In this document: positions 12,195 to 20,328 of the stretch, piece after piece
How positions within the stretch are numbered: the first letter of the stretch is position 1
How the letters are laid out: each line of letters starts with the position of its first letter
Origin: Kushneria konosiri
GTDB lineage: Bacteria; Pseudomonadota; Gammaproteobacteria; Pseudomonadales; Halomonadaceae
Direction: 5' to 3'
Length of the DNA: 64,000 bases
NCBI RefSeq assembly: GCF_002155145.1
Contig: NZ_CP021323.1
Location: 2,108,001-2,172,000, forward strand
Notes under the pieces: model-generated
Told to the model about the DNA's origin: nothing
What the model saw: only the letters and a program-made list of their open reading frames with translations
Databases searched by the model: none
Position numbers and translations under genes: made by a program

Positions 12195-12908
12195 TTGGAT
12201 AACATTACAACCGCCAACGAACACATTCTTATCATCGAAGATGATGAACGACTGGCCGCGTTGACGCGTGAGTATCTTGAAGGCAACGGTTTCAGGGTCA
12301 GCGTTGAGCACGACGGGACCAATGGTGTCGAGCGTATTCTTTCCCTGCGACCGGACCTGGTCATTCTTGACCTGATGCTGCCTGGTGAAGATGGTCTGTC
12401 CATCTGCCGCCGCGTACGTCACCAGTACCCCGGCCCCATTTTGATGCTGACGGCACGTACCGATGACATGGATCAGGTGCTGGGTCTTGAAATGGGGGCC
12501 GATGATTACGTGCCCAAGCCGGTACCGCCGCGTGTTCTGTTGGCGCGCATGCGCGCCCTGCTGCGTCGTGCCGACGGATCGGAAACGCCTGAGCACGAGG
12601 AAACCCGCCTCGAGTTTCGCGATCTGGTGGTGGACTCGTCTACCAGAGAAGCCTGGCTCAACGGTGAGCGCATCGACTTGACCAGCGCGGAGTTTGATCT
12701 CTTGTGGCTTCTGGCTTCCCATGCCGGACGGGTACTGACGCGCGAAGAGATCTTCTCGGCGCTGCGGGGCATTCGTTATGATGGACAGGATCGTTCGATA
12801 GACGTTCGTGTCTCTCGCATCCGGCCCAAGATCGGTGATGACCCGCATCAGCCGCAGCGTATCAAGACAGTGCGCAGCAAGGGATATCTGTTCGTTCGAG
12901 AGATCTAA
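12195..12908 (+). CDS. rstA: RstA-like response regulator
   Basis: OmpR-family DNA-binding response regulator, 237 residues. Receiver domain at about residues 10-125: acidic pair EDD (16-18), phospho-acceptor Asp in VILDLMLPGEDG, conserved Thr/Ser in LMLTART and Lys in the KPVPPRVLLARM segment, which closely resembles E. coli RstA. A winged-helix domain follows, ending with IKTVRSKGYLFVREI, also RstA-like. The start is a TTG at 12195 with only a weak ggacgag upstream; no in-frame ATG occurs before the receiver domain. The sensor kinase follows after 75 bp. In E. coli RstA acts in the PhoP regulon; targets here are unknown. Confidence 0.85.
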   Translation: MDNITTANEHILIIEDDERLAALTREYLEGNGFRVSVEHDGTNGVERILSLRPDLVILDLMLPGEDGLSICRRVRHQYPGPILMLTARTDDMDQVLGLEMGADDYVPKPVPPRVLLARMRALLRRADGSETPEHEETRLEFRDLVVDSSTREAWLNGERIDLTSAEFDLLWLLASHAGRVLTREEIFSALRGIRYDGQDRSIDVRVSRIRPKIGDDPHQPQRIKTVRSKGYLFVREI

Positions 12909-12983
12909 GCCGGCAACGACCTGATCTCGTTTCGTAAAGGGCGGCTTCGTCTACTGTAAAGAACCATGTGCAAAGGATAGACG

Positions 12984-14690
12984 ATGCCGTCAAAATTCCC
13001 CTCTCTGGTCTCATGGCACTCCCGCGCTGGCAGCGTGGATGGTGTAGCGCCGCCGCCTCACAGGCCGCTGTCCGCCCACGGTGGTTTTCGCAGACTTTAT
13101 CTGACCCTGTTTTTCTCGCTCATGGCCATTTTCTGGGTGGGCGTGGTCGCCTCATGGCTGATTGACGACTGGCGAGAGGATCACTATCGCCAGCGTCTCG
13201 CCAGCGGGCCGATGGCACTGCTCACCTCATTGGTGGCCAGTCAGCCTGAAAGCTCTCGCGATGCATGGTTGAGTGCCTACGAGGATGAGCTGGGCATTCG
13301 TCTGGCGCTGTCGGATTCCGAAACGCTGATGCTTGGCTTCATGGACCGTCGACGTCTGGCGCAGGGAGAGGTACTGGCCCGCCAGGCACAGGGGGAAATT
13401 GGCTGGCAGCTCTATCAGCGTCTGCCCGGTGAAAACGATGCCATTCTTGTTGCGCATTTTACCGGTCTTTCCGAACAGCAGCCCCTGCAGCTCGTCTCCC
13501 TGTTGCGACAGTGGCTGGAGCTGTCTCCTGACGATGAGCGCGAGGCCCGTTTTCAGGAGCTGCGAAGCCGTATCTCCCTGCCGATGGGCATGGGCAGCGG
13601 TACGCCTCCAGGGCTGTCCAATAGTCAGCTGGAGCAGCTCAATGCCGGACATGTCGTGATCAACGTCGTGGCCGAGCGCTCAAGCCTTGGTTTCTATGCC
13701 CAGTTCTCGGGCGGTCGATGGATCATGGTCGGGCCGCTGTCACCCTTTGAATCCCTGCCCATTCTGACCATTGCCACGGTCATGGCGCTAATGCTGACCC
13801 TGCTGGGAACCGCCATCTACCTCATCATGCGCAGCGTGGAGAAGCGCCTGACGCGGCTTGAGCAGACCACGGCAAGCTTTACGGCAGGGGACTACAACGC
13901 GCGTGTGACCATTCAGGAAGGGGAGTATCTGACCCAGCTGGGATTGGCCTTTAATACCATGGCCGATCAGGTTCAGGCAGTTCTCTCATCGCAGCAGGAC
14001 CTGATGCGCGCCGTCTCGCACGAGTTTCGAACGCCGGTGGCCCGCGTGCGATTTGCGCTGCAGATGGTTGATGACATGAGCGAGTCACCGGGTATTCGTC
14101 GTCTGCTCAAGGGTGTGGATGACGATATCGAGTCCATTGACCGGCTGATCGATGAAATCCTGACCTATGCGCGTCTGGATAGCGCAACCGACGGATTATT
14201 ACCGCTGGAACCGGTCAGTCTTGAAGTGCGCGATATCGCCGACCGTGTCGTCGAGACGCTGACGCCGCTGCATCCGCAACTGACGTTTGAAGTCACCGGC
14301 GGCCAGGATCTCAACGTGCATGCCGATGCGCGCTACCTGCAGCGAGCGCTGCAGAATCTGGTCTCCAATGCCTGCACTCACGCCAGCAGCCGCGTTCACG
14401 TACGTCTGTTGGGCGATGAGCGCATGGTGTATCTCAGCGTCGAGGACGATGGCGCGGGTGTACCACTGGAAGAACGCGAGCGTATTTTCAAACCCTTCGC
14501 CCGCATTGATGACAGTCGTACCCGCCATCAGCCGGGCATCGGTGGCTATGGCCTGGGGTTGGCGATCGTGGCCCGTATCGTACATTGGCATCATGGTCGT
14601 ATTACGGTCGACACCGCCCCCGAGCTGGGAGGCGCGCAGTTTATCCTCTCCCTGCCGCGTCATTACGAAGCGGCGGAAGACTACGCCTGA
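12984..14690 (+). CDS. rstB: RstB-like sensor histidine kinase
   Basis: Membrane sensor kinase expected to phosphorylate the adjacent RstA. 568 residues. The first roughly 40 residues are a Pro/Ser-rich cytoplasmic stretch; TM1 is about 38-58 (LYLTLFFSLMAIFWVGVVAS), a periplasmic domain of about 190 residues follows, then TM2 around 255-275, HAMP, HisKA with the phospho-accepting His in AVSHEFRTPVAR, and a HATPase with N box (NLVSNAC), DDGAGVP and GYGLGLAIV. It is longer than E. coli RstB (433), mainly in the sensor domain and N-terminus. Convergent with metR only 7 bp away. Confidence 0.85.
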   Translation: MPSKFPSLVSWHSRAGSVDGVAPPPHRPLSAHGGFRRLYLTLFFSLMAIFWVGVVASWLIDDWREDHYRQRLASGPMALLTSLVASQPESSRDAWLSAYEDELGIRLALSDSETLMLGFMDRRRLAQGEVLARQAQGEIGWQLYQRLPGENDAILVAHFTGLSEQQPLQLVSLLRQWLELSPDDEREARFQELRSRISLPMGMGSGTPPGLSNSQLEQLNAGHVVINVVAERSSLGFYAQFSGGRWIMVGPLSPFESLPILTIATVMALMLTLLGTAIYLIMRSVEKRLTRLEQTTASFTAGDYNARVTIQEGEYLTQLGLAFNTMADQVQAVLSSQQDLMRAVSHEFRTPVARVRFALQMVDDMSESPGIRRLLKGVDDDIESIDRLIDEILTYARLDSATDGLLPLEPVSLEVRDIADRVVETLTPLHPQLTFEVTGGQDLNVHADARYLQRALQNLVSNACTHASSRVHVRLLGDERMVYLSVEDDGAGVPLEERERIFKPFARIDDSRTRHQPGIGGYGLGLAIVARIVHWHHGRITVDTAPELGGAQFILSLPRHYEAAEDYA

Positions 14691-14697
14691 GCCTCTC

Positions 14698-15615
14698 TCA
14701 GTTGGCCGGTCTTATGCCGTTGAGCACGGAAAAGGAAGTTTCGCGCGCCGTGCGCAGAAAATCACTCATCCACACCTGGTTCATCTGGTCGAGCCGAACG
14801 GCGGCATAAAGCGTGCCCCACACTCCCTCACGGCCCAGTGAACAGGCCTTCACGTAATCCTTTTCCAGATACTCGGTCAATGCCCAGTTTGGCAGGGCGC
14901 AGACGCCTCGCTCACTCGCAACCAGCTGCATCATCATCATGGTCAGCTCGGCCGTTCGGGTCTCGCGGGGATGAATGCCGGCCGGCTCAAGAAAACGTGT
15001 GAAAACATCCAGTTTGGAATGCTCCACCGGATAGGTGATCAGGGTCTGATCAATCAGGTCCTCCGGCGCGATATAGCGCCTGTCGGCCAGGGGATGCTGT
15101 CTGGCCACGGCCAGCAGGCTTTCATAGCGAAAGAGCGGTTCATAGTGAATACGCGGCAGCGATTGAGGGTCGGCCGTAATGACCAGGTCGAGCTGCTCGC
15201 GTGCCAGTGCCGGTAGCGGGTCAAAATGCTGGCCGGCCGGGATATCCACTTCGACCTCGGGCCAGTGATTGCGAAAGTGGTCGATGGTTGGCATGAGCCA
15301 CTGAAAGCAACTGTGACATTCAATCGCCATATGCAGACGGCCCTGTTCCCCGCCGGCCATGCGCGCGATATCACGCTCGGCATTACGAATCTGGGGCAGA
15401 ACCTGTTCCGCCAGCCCCAGCAGTCTCTGGCCGGCACGCGTGAACTGTACCGGGCGCGTCTTGCGCAGAAAAAGCGGGCAATCCAGTCGCTCTTCCAGAT
15501 CCTTGAGCTGATGAGACAAGGCCGACTGGGTCAGATGCACGCGCTCGGCGGCCTCGACCAGTGACCCGGTATCGCGCAGTGCCAGCAGGGTACGCAGGTG
15601 CCGGAACTCGATCAT
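14698..15615 (-). CDS. metR: LysR-type regulator MetR
   Basis: Homocysteine-responsive activator of methionine synthesis genes in the LysR family, 305 residues. N-terminal winged helix (MIEFRHLRTLLALRDTGSL, HLTQSALSHQLKDLE) and a periplasmic-binding-like effector domain. AIECHSCFQWLMPTIDHF and LITYPVEHSKLDVFTRFLEP match E. coli MetR closely, which sets it apart from other LysR proteins. No met structural gene is next to it. The ATG at 15615 is the natural start for this family (MIE..). Confidence 0.92.
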   Translation of the reverse strand: MIEFRHLRTLLALRDTGSLVEAAERVHLTQSALSHQLKDLEERLDCPLFLRKTRPVQFTRAGQRLLGLAEQVLPQIRNAERDIARMAGGEQGRLHMAIECHSCFQWLMPTIDHFRNHWPEVEVDIPAGQHFDPLPALAREQLDLVITADPQSLPRIHYEPLFRYESLLAVARQHPLADRRYIAPEDLIDQTLITYPVEHSKLDVFTRFLEPAGIHPRETRTAELTMMMMQLVASERGVCALPNWALTEYLEKDYVKACSLGREGVWGTLYAAVRLDQMNQVWMSDFLRTARETSFSVLNGIRPAN

Positions 15616-15681
15616 TAACGCTTCTCTCTCATGGCTGGTCTGAAAAATGAGTCATTAGTAGTTGCCTGGCGATGGGCCATA

Positions 15682-16740
15682 TTATGCCTTCGAGCGGCAC
15701 TCGGCATCCGGCAGCAGCAGGTCACGATCACCAAAATCCGAAGGACAAAGGGCATCCGGGTGCGTAATACGTTTCAACAGCGCTGATAGCAGGCCTGTAT
15801 CGGGGCGTGGCATATCGACCGATCGCGAGGTGACAGGCTGCCAGCTGCCGTTGTCGTCGCGTTCAGCAATATCAAAGGCAAAGGAGTAGGTGCCGGGTTG
15901 ACCCATGCGCAGGTCGGTTACGATCAGAGTGCCATCGCGCTCCTCGCTGCGCCAGTAGGGGGCGGCAAACCAGCCCAGGCGTTGACCGGCCCAGCTATCG
16001 GTCAGAAAATCGCGGGCGGCCATCGGTCGGCGAAAACTGTCGAAGGTCAGGGTGTGAGGGGCGTCAAACAGGCTGACCAGTGCTTCGAGCTGGCGGTCAT
16101 CATCGATCACCGTGACGCGCCAGACCAGCGTGTTAAACGGAGTAGGCTGGACCATGACCGGACGGTCAGCCAGCCCGCGCTGGATCAGTGCCGGTGATAC
16201 CTGGGCCAGCACCATGGATTTGGCTGCGATGGAAAAGCCCAGATAGGCGGTGGACATGGCCAGACCGATGACAACGGCGCGTCCATGTATGCCCCGGATC
16301 AGCGCCACGATGATGGCCAGCAATATGGGAAGCGTATAGAGCGGATCGATGATGAAAATCGTTTTCCACGCCACGGGCGGTGAGGCGATGGGCCAGAGCA
16401 GCTGGGTACCGTAGGTGGTAAAGGCGTCCAGAAGGGGATGGGTCACCAGGCACAGCCACCAGAACCAGAGCCACTGTCGAGCAGGAATCTGTTTGGCCGC
16501 CGGCAGGCGCGTACAGACCAGCGTCAATACACCGGCCAGCAGTGACAGGATAAATATCGAATGCGTGACGCTGCGATGATAGGTGTAGTCGGCCACGGCG
16601 CTGCCGTGGTCGATAAAGCTGTCCAGATCCGGCAGGGTGGCGGCCACGGCGCCGAGCAGAATCGACTTGCGGCCCAGTCGACGCCCCAGAATGGCGCCAC
16701 CCAGTGCGCCGCCGAGGCAGGCCTGTGTCAGGGAATCCAT
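15682..16740 (-). CDS. DUF457 membrane protein, YdjM-like metal-dependent hydrolase
   Basis: Polytopic inner-membrane protein of 352 residues. The N-terminal half has the DUF457 pattern: MDSLTQACLGGALGG, then ATLPDLDSF, then YHRSVTHSIF and later THPLLDAFTTYGTQL, with conserved Asp and His that could bind a metal. Five or so TM segments end near residue 200; the last roughly 150 residues are soluble. Start at 16740 chosen because the family begins MDSLTQ; aaggag is 13 nt upstream, rather far. In E. coli the relative YdjM is LexA-regulated; no clear LexA box was seen here. Biochemical role of the family is not known. Confidence 0.8.
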   Translation of the reverse strand: MDSLTQACLGGALGGAILGRRLGRKSILLGAVAATLPDLDSFIDHGSAVADYTYHRSVTHSIFILSLLAGVLTLVCTRLPAAKQIPARQWLWFWWLCLVTHPLLDAFTTYGTQLLWPIASPPVAWKTIFIIDPLYTLPILLAIIVALIRGIHGRAVVIGLAMSTAYLGFSIAAKSMVLAQVSPALIQRGLADRPVMVQPTPFNTLVWRVTVIDDDRQLEALVSLFDAPHTLTFDSFRRPMAARDFLTDSWAGQRLGWFAAPYWRSEERDGTLIVTDLRMGQPGTYSFAFDIAERDDNGSWQPVTSRSVDMPRPDTGLLSALLKRITHPDALCPSDFGDRDLLLPDAECRSKA

Positions 16741-16872
16741 CGCTTTTGTGTCACTCCTTTGATTGATGGACGTCACATCAGGCCATGGCAGGCTATGCTT
16801 GTCCTGCCAGAGCCGGTTTCAATACGGCGGGAAGCCGGCCGTGTGATCAAAGAGTAACAAGGAGTGGTGAAC

Positions 16873-17565
16873 ATGTCCCTGAACCAGCGTCAACACGATG
16901 CCTTTAGAGCGCTGGCGGCCGACACCGATGGCATCGATGTTGACGTCTATCAGCGCTTTGACCGTGACCCGCTCGACCCCATTATCGGACTGGGGCAGCG
17001 CAATCTACGCATCGGATTTTTTGGTCGGGACCCTGGGCGCGACGAAGTGCGTTACGGTGAGCCCTTTATTGGGGCGGGTGGTCAACTGGTCAGAAAGGCA
17101 CTTTATGAGCACCTGTACGGCGAGCAGATGCCTGATTTCGATGCCTCACGCGCCGTGGGAGAGCATTTTTTCTGGATCAACACGGTGCCCTACAAGCCGA
17201 TAGGCAACAAGGCCTGGTCGATGAAGGTCAAGCGTCACTTTCATGATTTGATGAACGAGCTTTTGATCTCGCACTGGGAAGGGCGCTCGCTGATCACGCT
17301 GGGGCGCGAGGCCTTTTTGTGGTTTGGGATTAACCAGCCCAAAACAGAGCGTGACCGCCTTGAAGCGTTCTGGAAACGTGACGATCGATTTGAGAGCAGT
17401 ATCGAGGTGACACTTAAAGGTCCACAGGGAGAGGCGCGGCCGTTTACACTCTATCCACTGCCTCATCCGTCGCCGCTGAATCAGACCTGGTATGCCCGTT
17501 TTCCGGGGCTTCTGGCACAGCGCCTGAACCAGCTGGAGGTCAGAACCGACAATCTGACGCTTTGA
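16873..17565 (+). CDS. uracil-DNA glycosylase superfamily protein
   Basis: 230-residue cytoplasmic protein with the UDG fold signatures: GFFGRDPGRDEVRYGEPFIG near residue 46 (like GEAPGRxE..G.PF.G in family 4 enzymes) and LPHPSPLN near residue 200 (the HPSP loop). Probably removes uracil or a related base from DNA, but the missing canonical catalytic text means the substrate is uncertain. The ATG at 16873 lies 8 nt after aaggag; two GTG codons just upstream would overlap that site. Divergent from the DUF457 gene. Confidence 0.78.
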   Translation: MSLNQRQHDAFRALAADTDGIDVDVYQRFDRDPLDPIIGLGQRNLRIGFFGRDPGRDEVRYGEPFIGAGGQLVRKALYEHLYGEQMPDFDASRAVGEHFFWINTVPYKPIGNKAWSMKVKRHFHDLMNELLISHWEGRSLITLGREAFLWFGINQPKTERDRLEAFWKRDDRFESSIEVTLKGPQGEARPFTLYPLPHPSPLNQTWYARFPGLLAQRLNQLEVRTDNLTL

Positions 17566-17576
17566 TGGTGAGGTGG

Positions 17577-17978
17577 CTAGTCAGGTCGAATGGCCATGCG
17601 GCCGCTGCCGCAAAACATCACTGCCAGTGCCGCGCCCAGCATCAGTATTTCGGTTTCGATGCGCCAGCCACCGGTGTCGCTCAATGCCCAGACAGCGCCA
17701 AGGCGCATCAGAACAATGGCAAAGAGCATGTTGATGGCCGCCAGGGCTCCCCCGATTCGACAGCGCCAGCCGGCAAGGATCATCAGTGGCGCCACCAGCT
17801 CGCCGACGAATACGCCGAAAGCCAGCGGTGCAGGCAGGCTCCAGCTCTGGAGATGATCGCCGATGCGATCCACCACGCCGGGCGCGCCGATCTTGGCAAT
17901 GCCGTGCAGCAACAGTGTCACGCCCAGCACCATGCGAAGGATCAGTTTGCCCAGATGTTCATTGTTGAAAAATGACAT
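17577..17978 (-). CDS. DoxX family membrane protein
   Basis: 133-residue protein with four predicted TM helices. The family pattern is visible: LILRMVLGVTLLLHGIAKI at residues 12-30 and VGELVAPLMILAGW in the third quarter. DoxX proteins are small inner-membrane proteins linked to respiratory or thiol stress, with no settled reaction. Convergent with the UDG gene, 11 bp apart. Confidence 0.85.
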   Translation of the reverse strand: MSFFNNEHLGKLILRMVLGVTLLLHGIAKIGAPGVVDRIGDHLQSWSLPAPLAFGVFVGELVAPLMILAGWRCRIGGALAAINMLFAIVLMRLGAVWALSDTGGWRIETEILMLGAALAVMFCGSGRMAIRPD

Positions 17979-18143
17979 GATCTATCCTGTGTACCGGTGC
18001 TGACTTGAAAAACGATCTGCCTGCCGGCATTACAGTGCCATCGTTTCAGGATATTCACCAGATTGCATACGTTGGCCGAACGTGGCAGCCAATGTGTCAT
18101 GTGCGTTCAAAAGCACGCGCCACAAGACCCCGAGGAGAACATC

Positions 18144-18587
18144 GTGCAATACCTACACACTATGGTACGTATCACGGATATTGATCAGTCCCTGCATTTT
18201 TACTGCGATCTGCTGGGCATGAAGGAAGTGCGCCGCAAGGAGAGCGAGAAGGGACGTTTTACCCTGATTTTCCTGGCCGCCAATGATGATGAGGCCTCTT
18301 CCAGCGAGCAGCAGGCGCCGGAGCTTGAGCTGACATGGAACTGGGACCCGGAAGAGCTGACCACGGGCGCGCGCAATTTCGGCCATCTGGCCTATCGCGT
18401 TGATGACATCTACGCCACCTGTCAGCACCTGATGGACAATGGCGTCACGATCAATCGCCCGCCGCGCGACGGCCACATGGCCTTCGTCAAATCGCCCGAC
18501 GGCATCTCCATCGAGCTGCTGCAAAAGGGTGACGCGAAGCCCTCTCAGGAACCTTGGGCTTCAATGGAAAATACCGGTAGCTGGTAA
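18144..18587 (+). CDS. gloA: lactoylglutathione lyase (glyoxalase I)
   Basis: Converts the hemithioacetal of methylglyoxal and glutathione to S-lactoylglutathione. 147 residues from a GTG at 18144, which has cgaggag 6 nt upstream; the longer upstream reading lacks homology. Metal ligands by comparison with E. coli GloA: His5, Glu62, His81, Glu124. The short length without the eukaryotic insert suggests the Ni-type bacterial enzyme. A 10-residue Ser/Glu/Gln-rich loop (DDEASSSEQQ) is larger than in E. coli. Confidence 0.88.
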   Translation: MQYLHTMVRITDIDQSLHFYCDLLGMKEVRRKESEKGRFTLIFLAANDDEASSSEQQAPELELTWNWDPEELTTGARNFGHLAYRVDDIYATCQHLMDNGVTINRPPRDGHMAFVKSPDGISIELLQKGDAKPSQEPWASMENTGSW

Positions 18588-18600
18588 ATTCCCGTCGTCA

Positions 18601-18640
18601 TGACGCAACAGGGGCCCCTTTTGGGGCCCCTGTTGCGTCA
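18601..18640. terminator. strong hairpin between gloA and lpxT
   Basis: An 18-bp perfect stem (tgacgcaacaggggcccc and complement) with a tttt loop between convergent gene ends 18587 and 18657. No T-run follows on either strand, so termination is likely but the hairpin could act only as an mRNA end-stabiliser. Confidence 0.6.
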
Positions 18641-18656
18641 GGCCGATATATCAGGT

Positions 18657-19367
18657 TTATCCCTTTGCGTAGCAGGTTCCCGGCAGATGAAGATGCCTGG
18701 CCAGGTGCTCTATGCCCTTCACGCAGCGCGGGGCAATCGGCGTACACAGTATCCAGGGCAGCGCTATCAGCGCGATGGACAGCGAGCCCATGTAAACATC
18801 CTGAAGCCAGTGCGCGCCCACCATGACGCGCGGTGCACTGAGCACGGCCACCATGATGGCACTCAAAATGGCCGGGCGGCGATCGCCAAAGCGCAGAATG
18901 AACCCCGTAAAGACCATCAGCATCAGACCATGGTCACCGGGAAAGCTGTTTTTGGCCGCATCCTTGGTATCAAACGACACCAGATCGCTCAGGAGATGGG
19001 CATGCTCAAAGCTCAGCGTCGGGCTTGGATGGCCGTAGGGTAGCCTGTTGGTGGCCACCGCCAGAAGCCCAGCGGTGATCAACATGGTCAGGCCAACTCC
19101 AAGCCAGCGCCAGAGGCGCCCCGGACGGACATCAAGCGAGATCGCCCAGACAAAAATGCCCAGCAGCATGACCAGTGAGGCGGCATCAAAGTAGCGGGTA
19201 TTCACCGCGCCCAGAACATTGACCCATATAGGATGCTCACTGGTAATGAACTGGTTGAAAAACCAGAACACATGGTCATCCAGCAGTGACCAGACCGACA
19301 GCCATAGCCAGCTGGCAAACAGGACAAGTCCTGCCAGATTGCAGTAGATGATTCGTGCTGGATTCAT
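18657..19367 (-). CDS. lpxT: LpxT-like lipid A phosphotransferase, copy 2
   Basis: Inner-membrane PAP2-superfamily enzyme, 236 residues. E. coli LpxT moves a phosphate from undecaprenyl diphosphate to the 1-phosphate of lipid A on the periplasmic face. LpxT-like text: FWFFNQFI, NTRYFDAASLV, PSPTLSFEHAHLLSDLVSF, KDAAKNSFPGDHGLML and APRVMVGAHWLQD, which carry the PAP2 motif 2 and 3 His residues. About six TM helices. Start at 19367 (MNPARII) is chosen for the adjacent ggaggg; upstream codons overlap the preceding gene's end region. A second copy lies 35 bp upstream in the same orientation. Confidence 0.82.
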   Translation of the reverse strand: MNPARIIYCNLAGLVLFASWLWLSVWSLLDDHVFWFFNQFITSEHPIWVNVLGAVNTRYFDAASLVMLLGIFVWAISLDVRPGRLWRWLGVGLTMLITAGLLAVATNRLPYGHPSPTLSFEHAHLLSDLVSFDTKDAAKNSFPGDHGLMLMVFTGFILRFGDRRPAILSAIMVAVLSAPRVMVGAHWLQDVYMGSLSIALIALPWILCTPIAPRCVKGIEHLARHLHLPGTCYAKG

Positions 19368-19402
19368 GACCCCCCCCTCCTGAGGCAGACCAAAACCCCG
19401 GC

Positions 19403-20131
19403 TCAATCGCAGTGAGCCTTCCGATGGCGACGGCTCGCACAAACGGCAAGCCTGTTTGAAAGACGAACCAGACCGTGAACGGCGCTTGACACCAGTGGCG
19501 TACACAGCACCCAGGGCAGTGCAATCAAGGCGATCGACAGGGCCCCCACGGAAACATCACTGACCCAGTGCGCGCCCACCATGATGCGCGGGGCGCAGAC
19601 GAGCATGACCAGCGCGGTGGCGGCCCAGGCCACCAGACGGTCGGCAAAGCGCCACATGAAGGCGGCAAAGATCATGGCCATGAGCCCGTGGTCACTGGGA
19701 AAGCTGCTCGACGCGGCATCCTTGGCCGGTAGACGGGTCAGCTCCGAGAGCCGATTAACGTGATCGAGCATTGCGGTCGGACTGGCATGCCTGTAGGTCA
19801 TGACGTGATGCACGAGGGTCTGAAGGACCAGAGCGGTGACCGTCATGACAAGACCAATGGCCCCCCACTTGAGCCAGCTGCCCTGCGGGTCACGCTTCAT
19901 GGCGAGATAGAGCATGACCACCAGCAGTACGAACATTGCCTTGTCGAAGGCGCGCGTATTGAGCGCGGCGAGAATGGTGGTCCAGTTCGGGTAATCCGTC
20001 GTGATGAACTGATTGAAAAACCAGAAGATGGCATCGTCCACGGAAGACCAGACCAGAAACCGGGGTAACCACCAGGTGGTGACCAGGGCCACGCCCAGCA
20101 GGTTATAAAGAAGGATTCGACGAAAATTCAT
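19403..20131 (-). CDS. lpxT: LpxT-like lipid A phosphotransferase, copy 1
   Basis: 242 residues, clearly paralogous to the gene downstream (shared FWFFNQFIT, NTRxFD, SFPxDHGLM, APRxMVGAHW, SIALIALPW). Has the E. coli LpxT landmarks ASPTAMLDHVNRLSEL, KDAASSSFPSDHGLMAM and an FMWRFADR segment. Start taken as ATG 20131 (MNFRRILLYN), with a GTG three codons upstream as an alternative; neither has a clear Shine-Dalgarno sequence. First gene of the pair, with a 9-residue basic C-terminal tail (RRHRKAHCD). Which copy is the true lipid A enzyme cannot be told; the other might act on a different prenyl or lipid phosphate. Confidence 0.82.
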   Translation of the reverse strand: MNFRRILLYNLLGVALVTTWWLPRFLVWSSVDDAIFWFFNQFITTDYPNWTTILAALNTRAFDKAMFVLLVVMLYLAMKRDPQGSWLKWGAIGLVMTVTALVLQTLVHHVMTYRHASPTAMLDHVNRLSELTRLPAKDAASSSFPSDHGLMAMIFAAFMWRFADRLVAWAATALVMLVCAPRIMVGAHWVSDVSVGALSIALIALPWVLCTPLVSSAVHGLVRLSNRLAVCASRRHRKAHCD

Positions 20132-20251
20132 GGTAGACACGGCGCAGTTATAAAACGGTGTTCATTGTAATTTAATGTTCTGTTAATAAAAAGTGGCAAG
20201 CAGCAATGGACGTGCGGGAAGGCAGCCATTGCGATAGCCACAGGGCCTGTA

Positions 20252-20282
20252 GAAACAAAAACAGCAGGCCCGGGGGCCTGCT
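20252..20282 (-). terminator. valS terminator
   Basis: On the minus strand, agcaggcc, a 4-base loop and ggcctgct are followed by gtttttgttt, 47 nt beyond the valS stop. Confidence 0.88.
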
Positions 20283-20328
20283 GCAGGGAAGTGTCACGGC
20301 GGGTGCGTGACGATGAGGGGATAAAAAA

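Noticed and set aside
15616-15681. MetR operator (TGAA-N5-TTCA) before metR
   Set aside because: The closest match, near 15643-15656, has a wrong base and a 6-base spacer.
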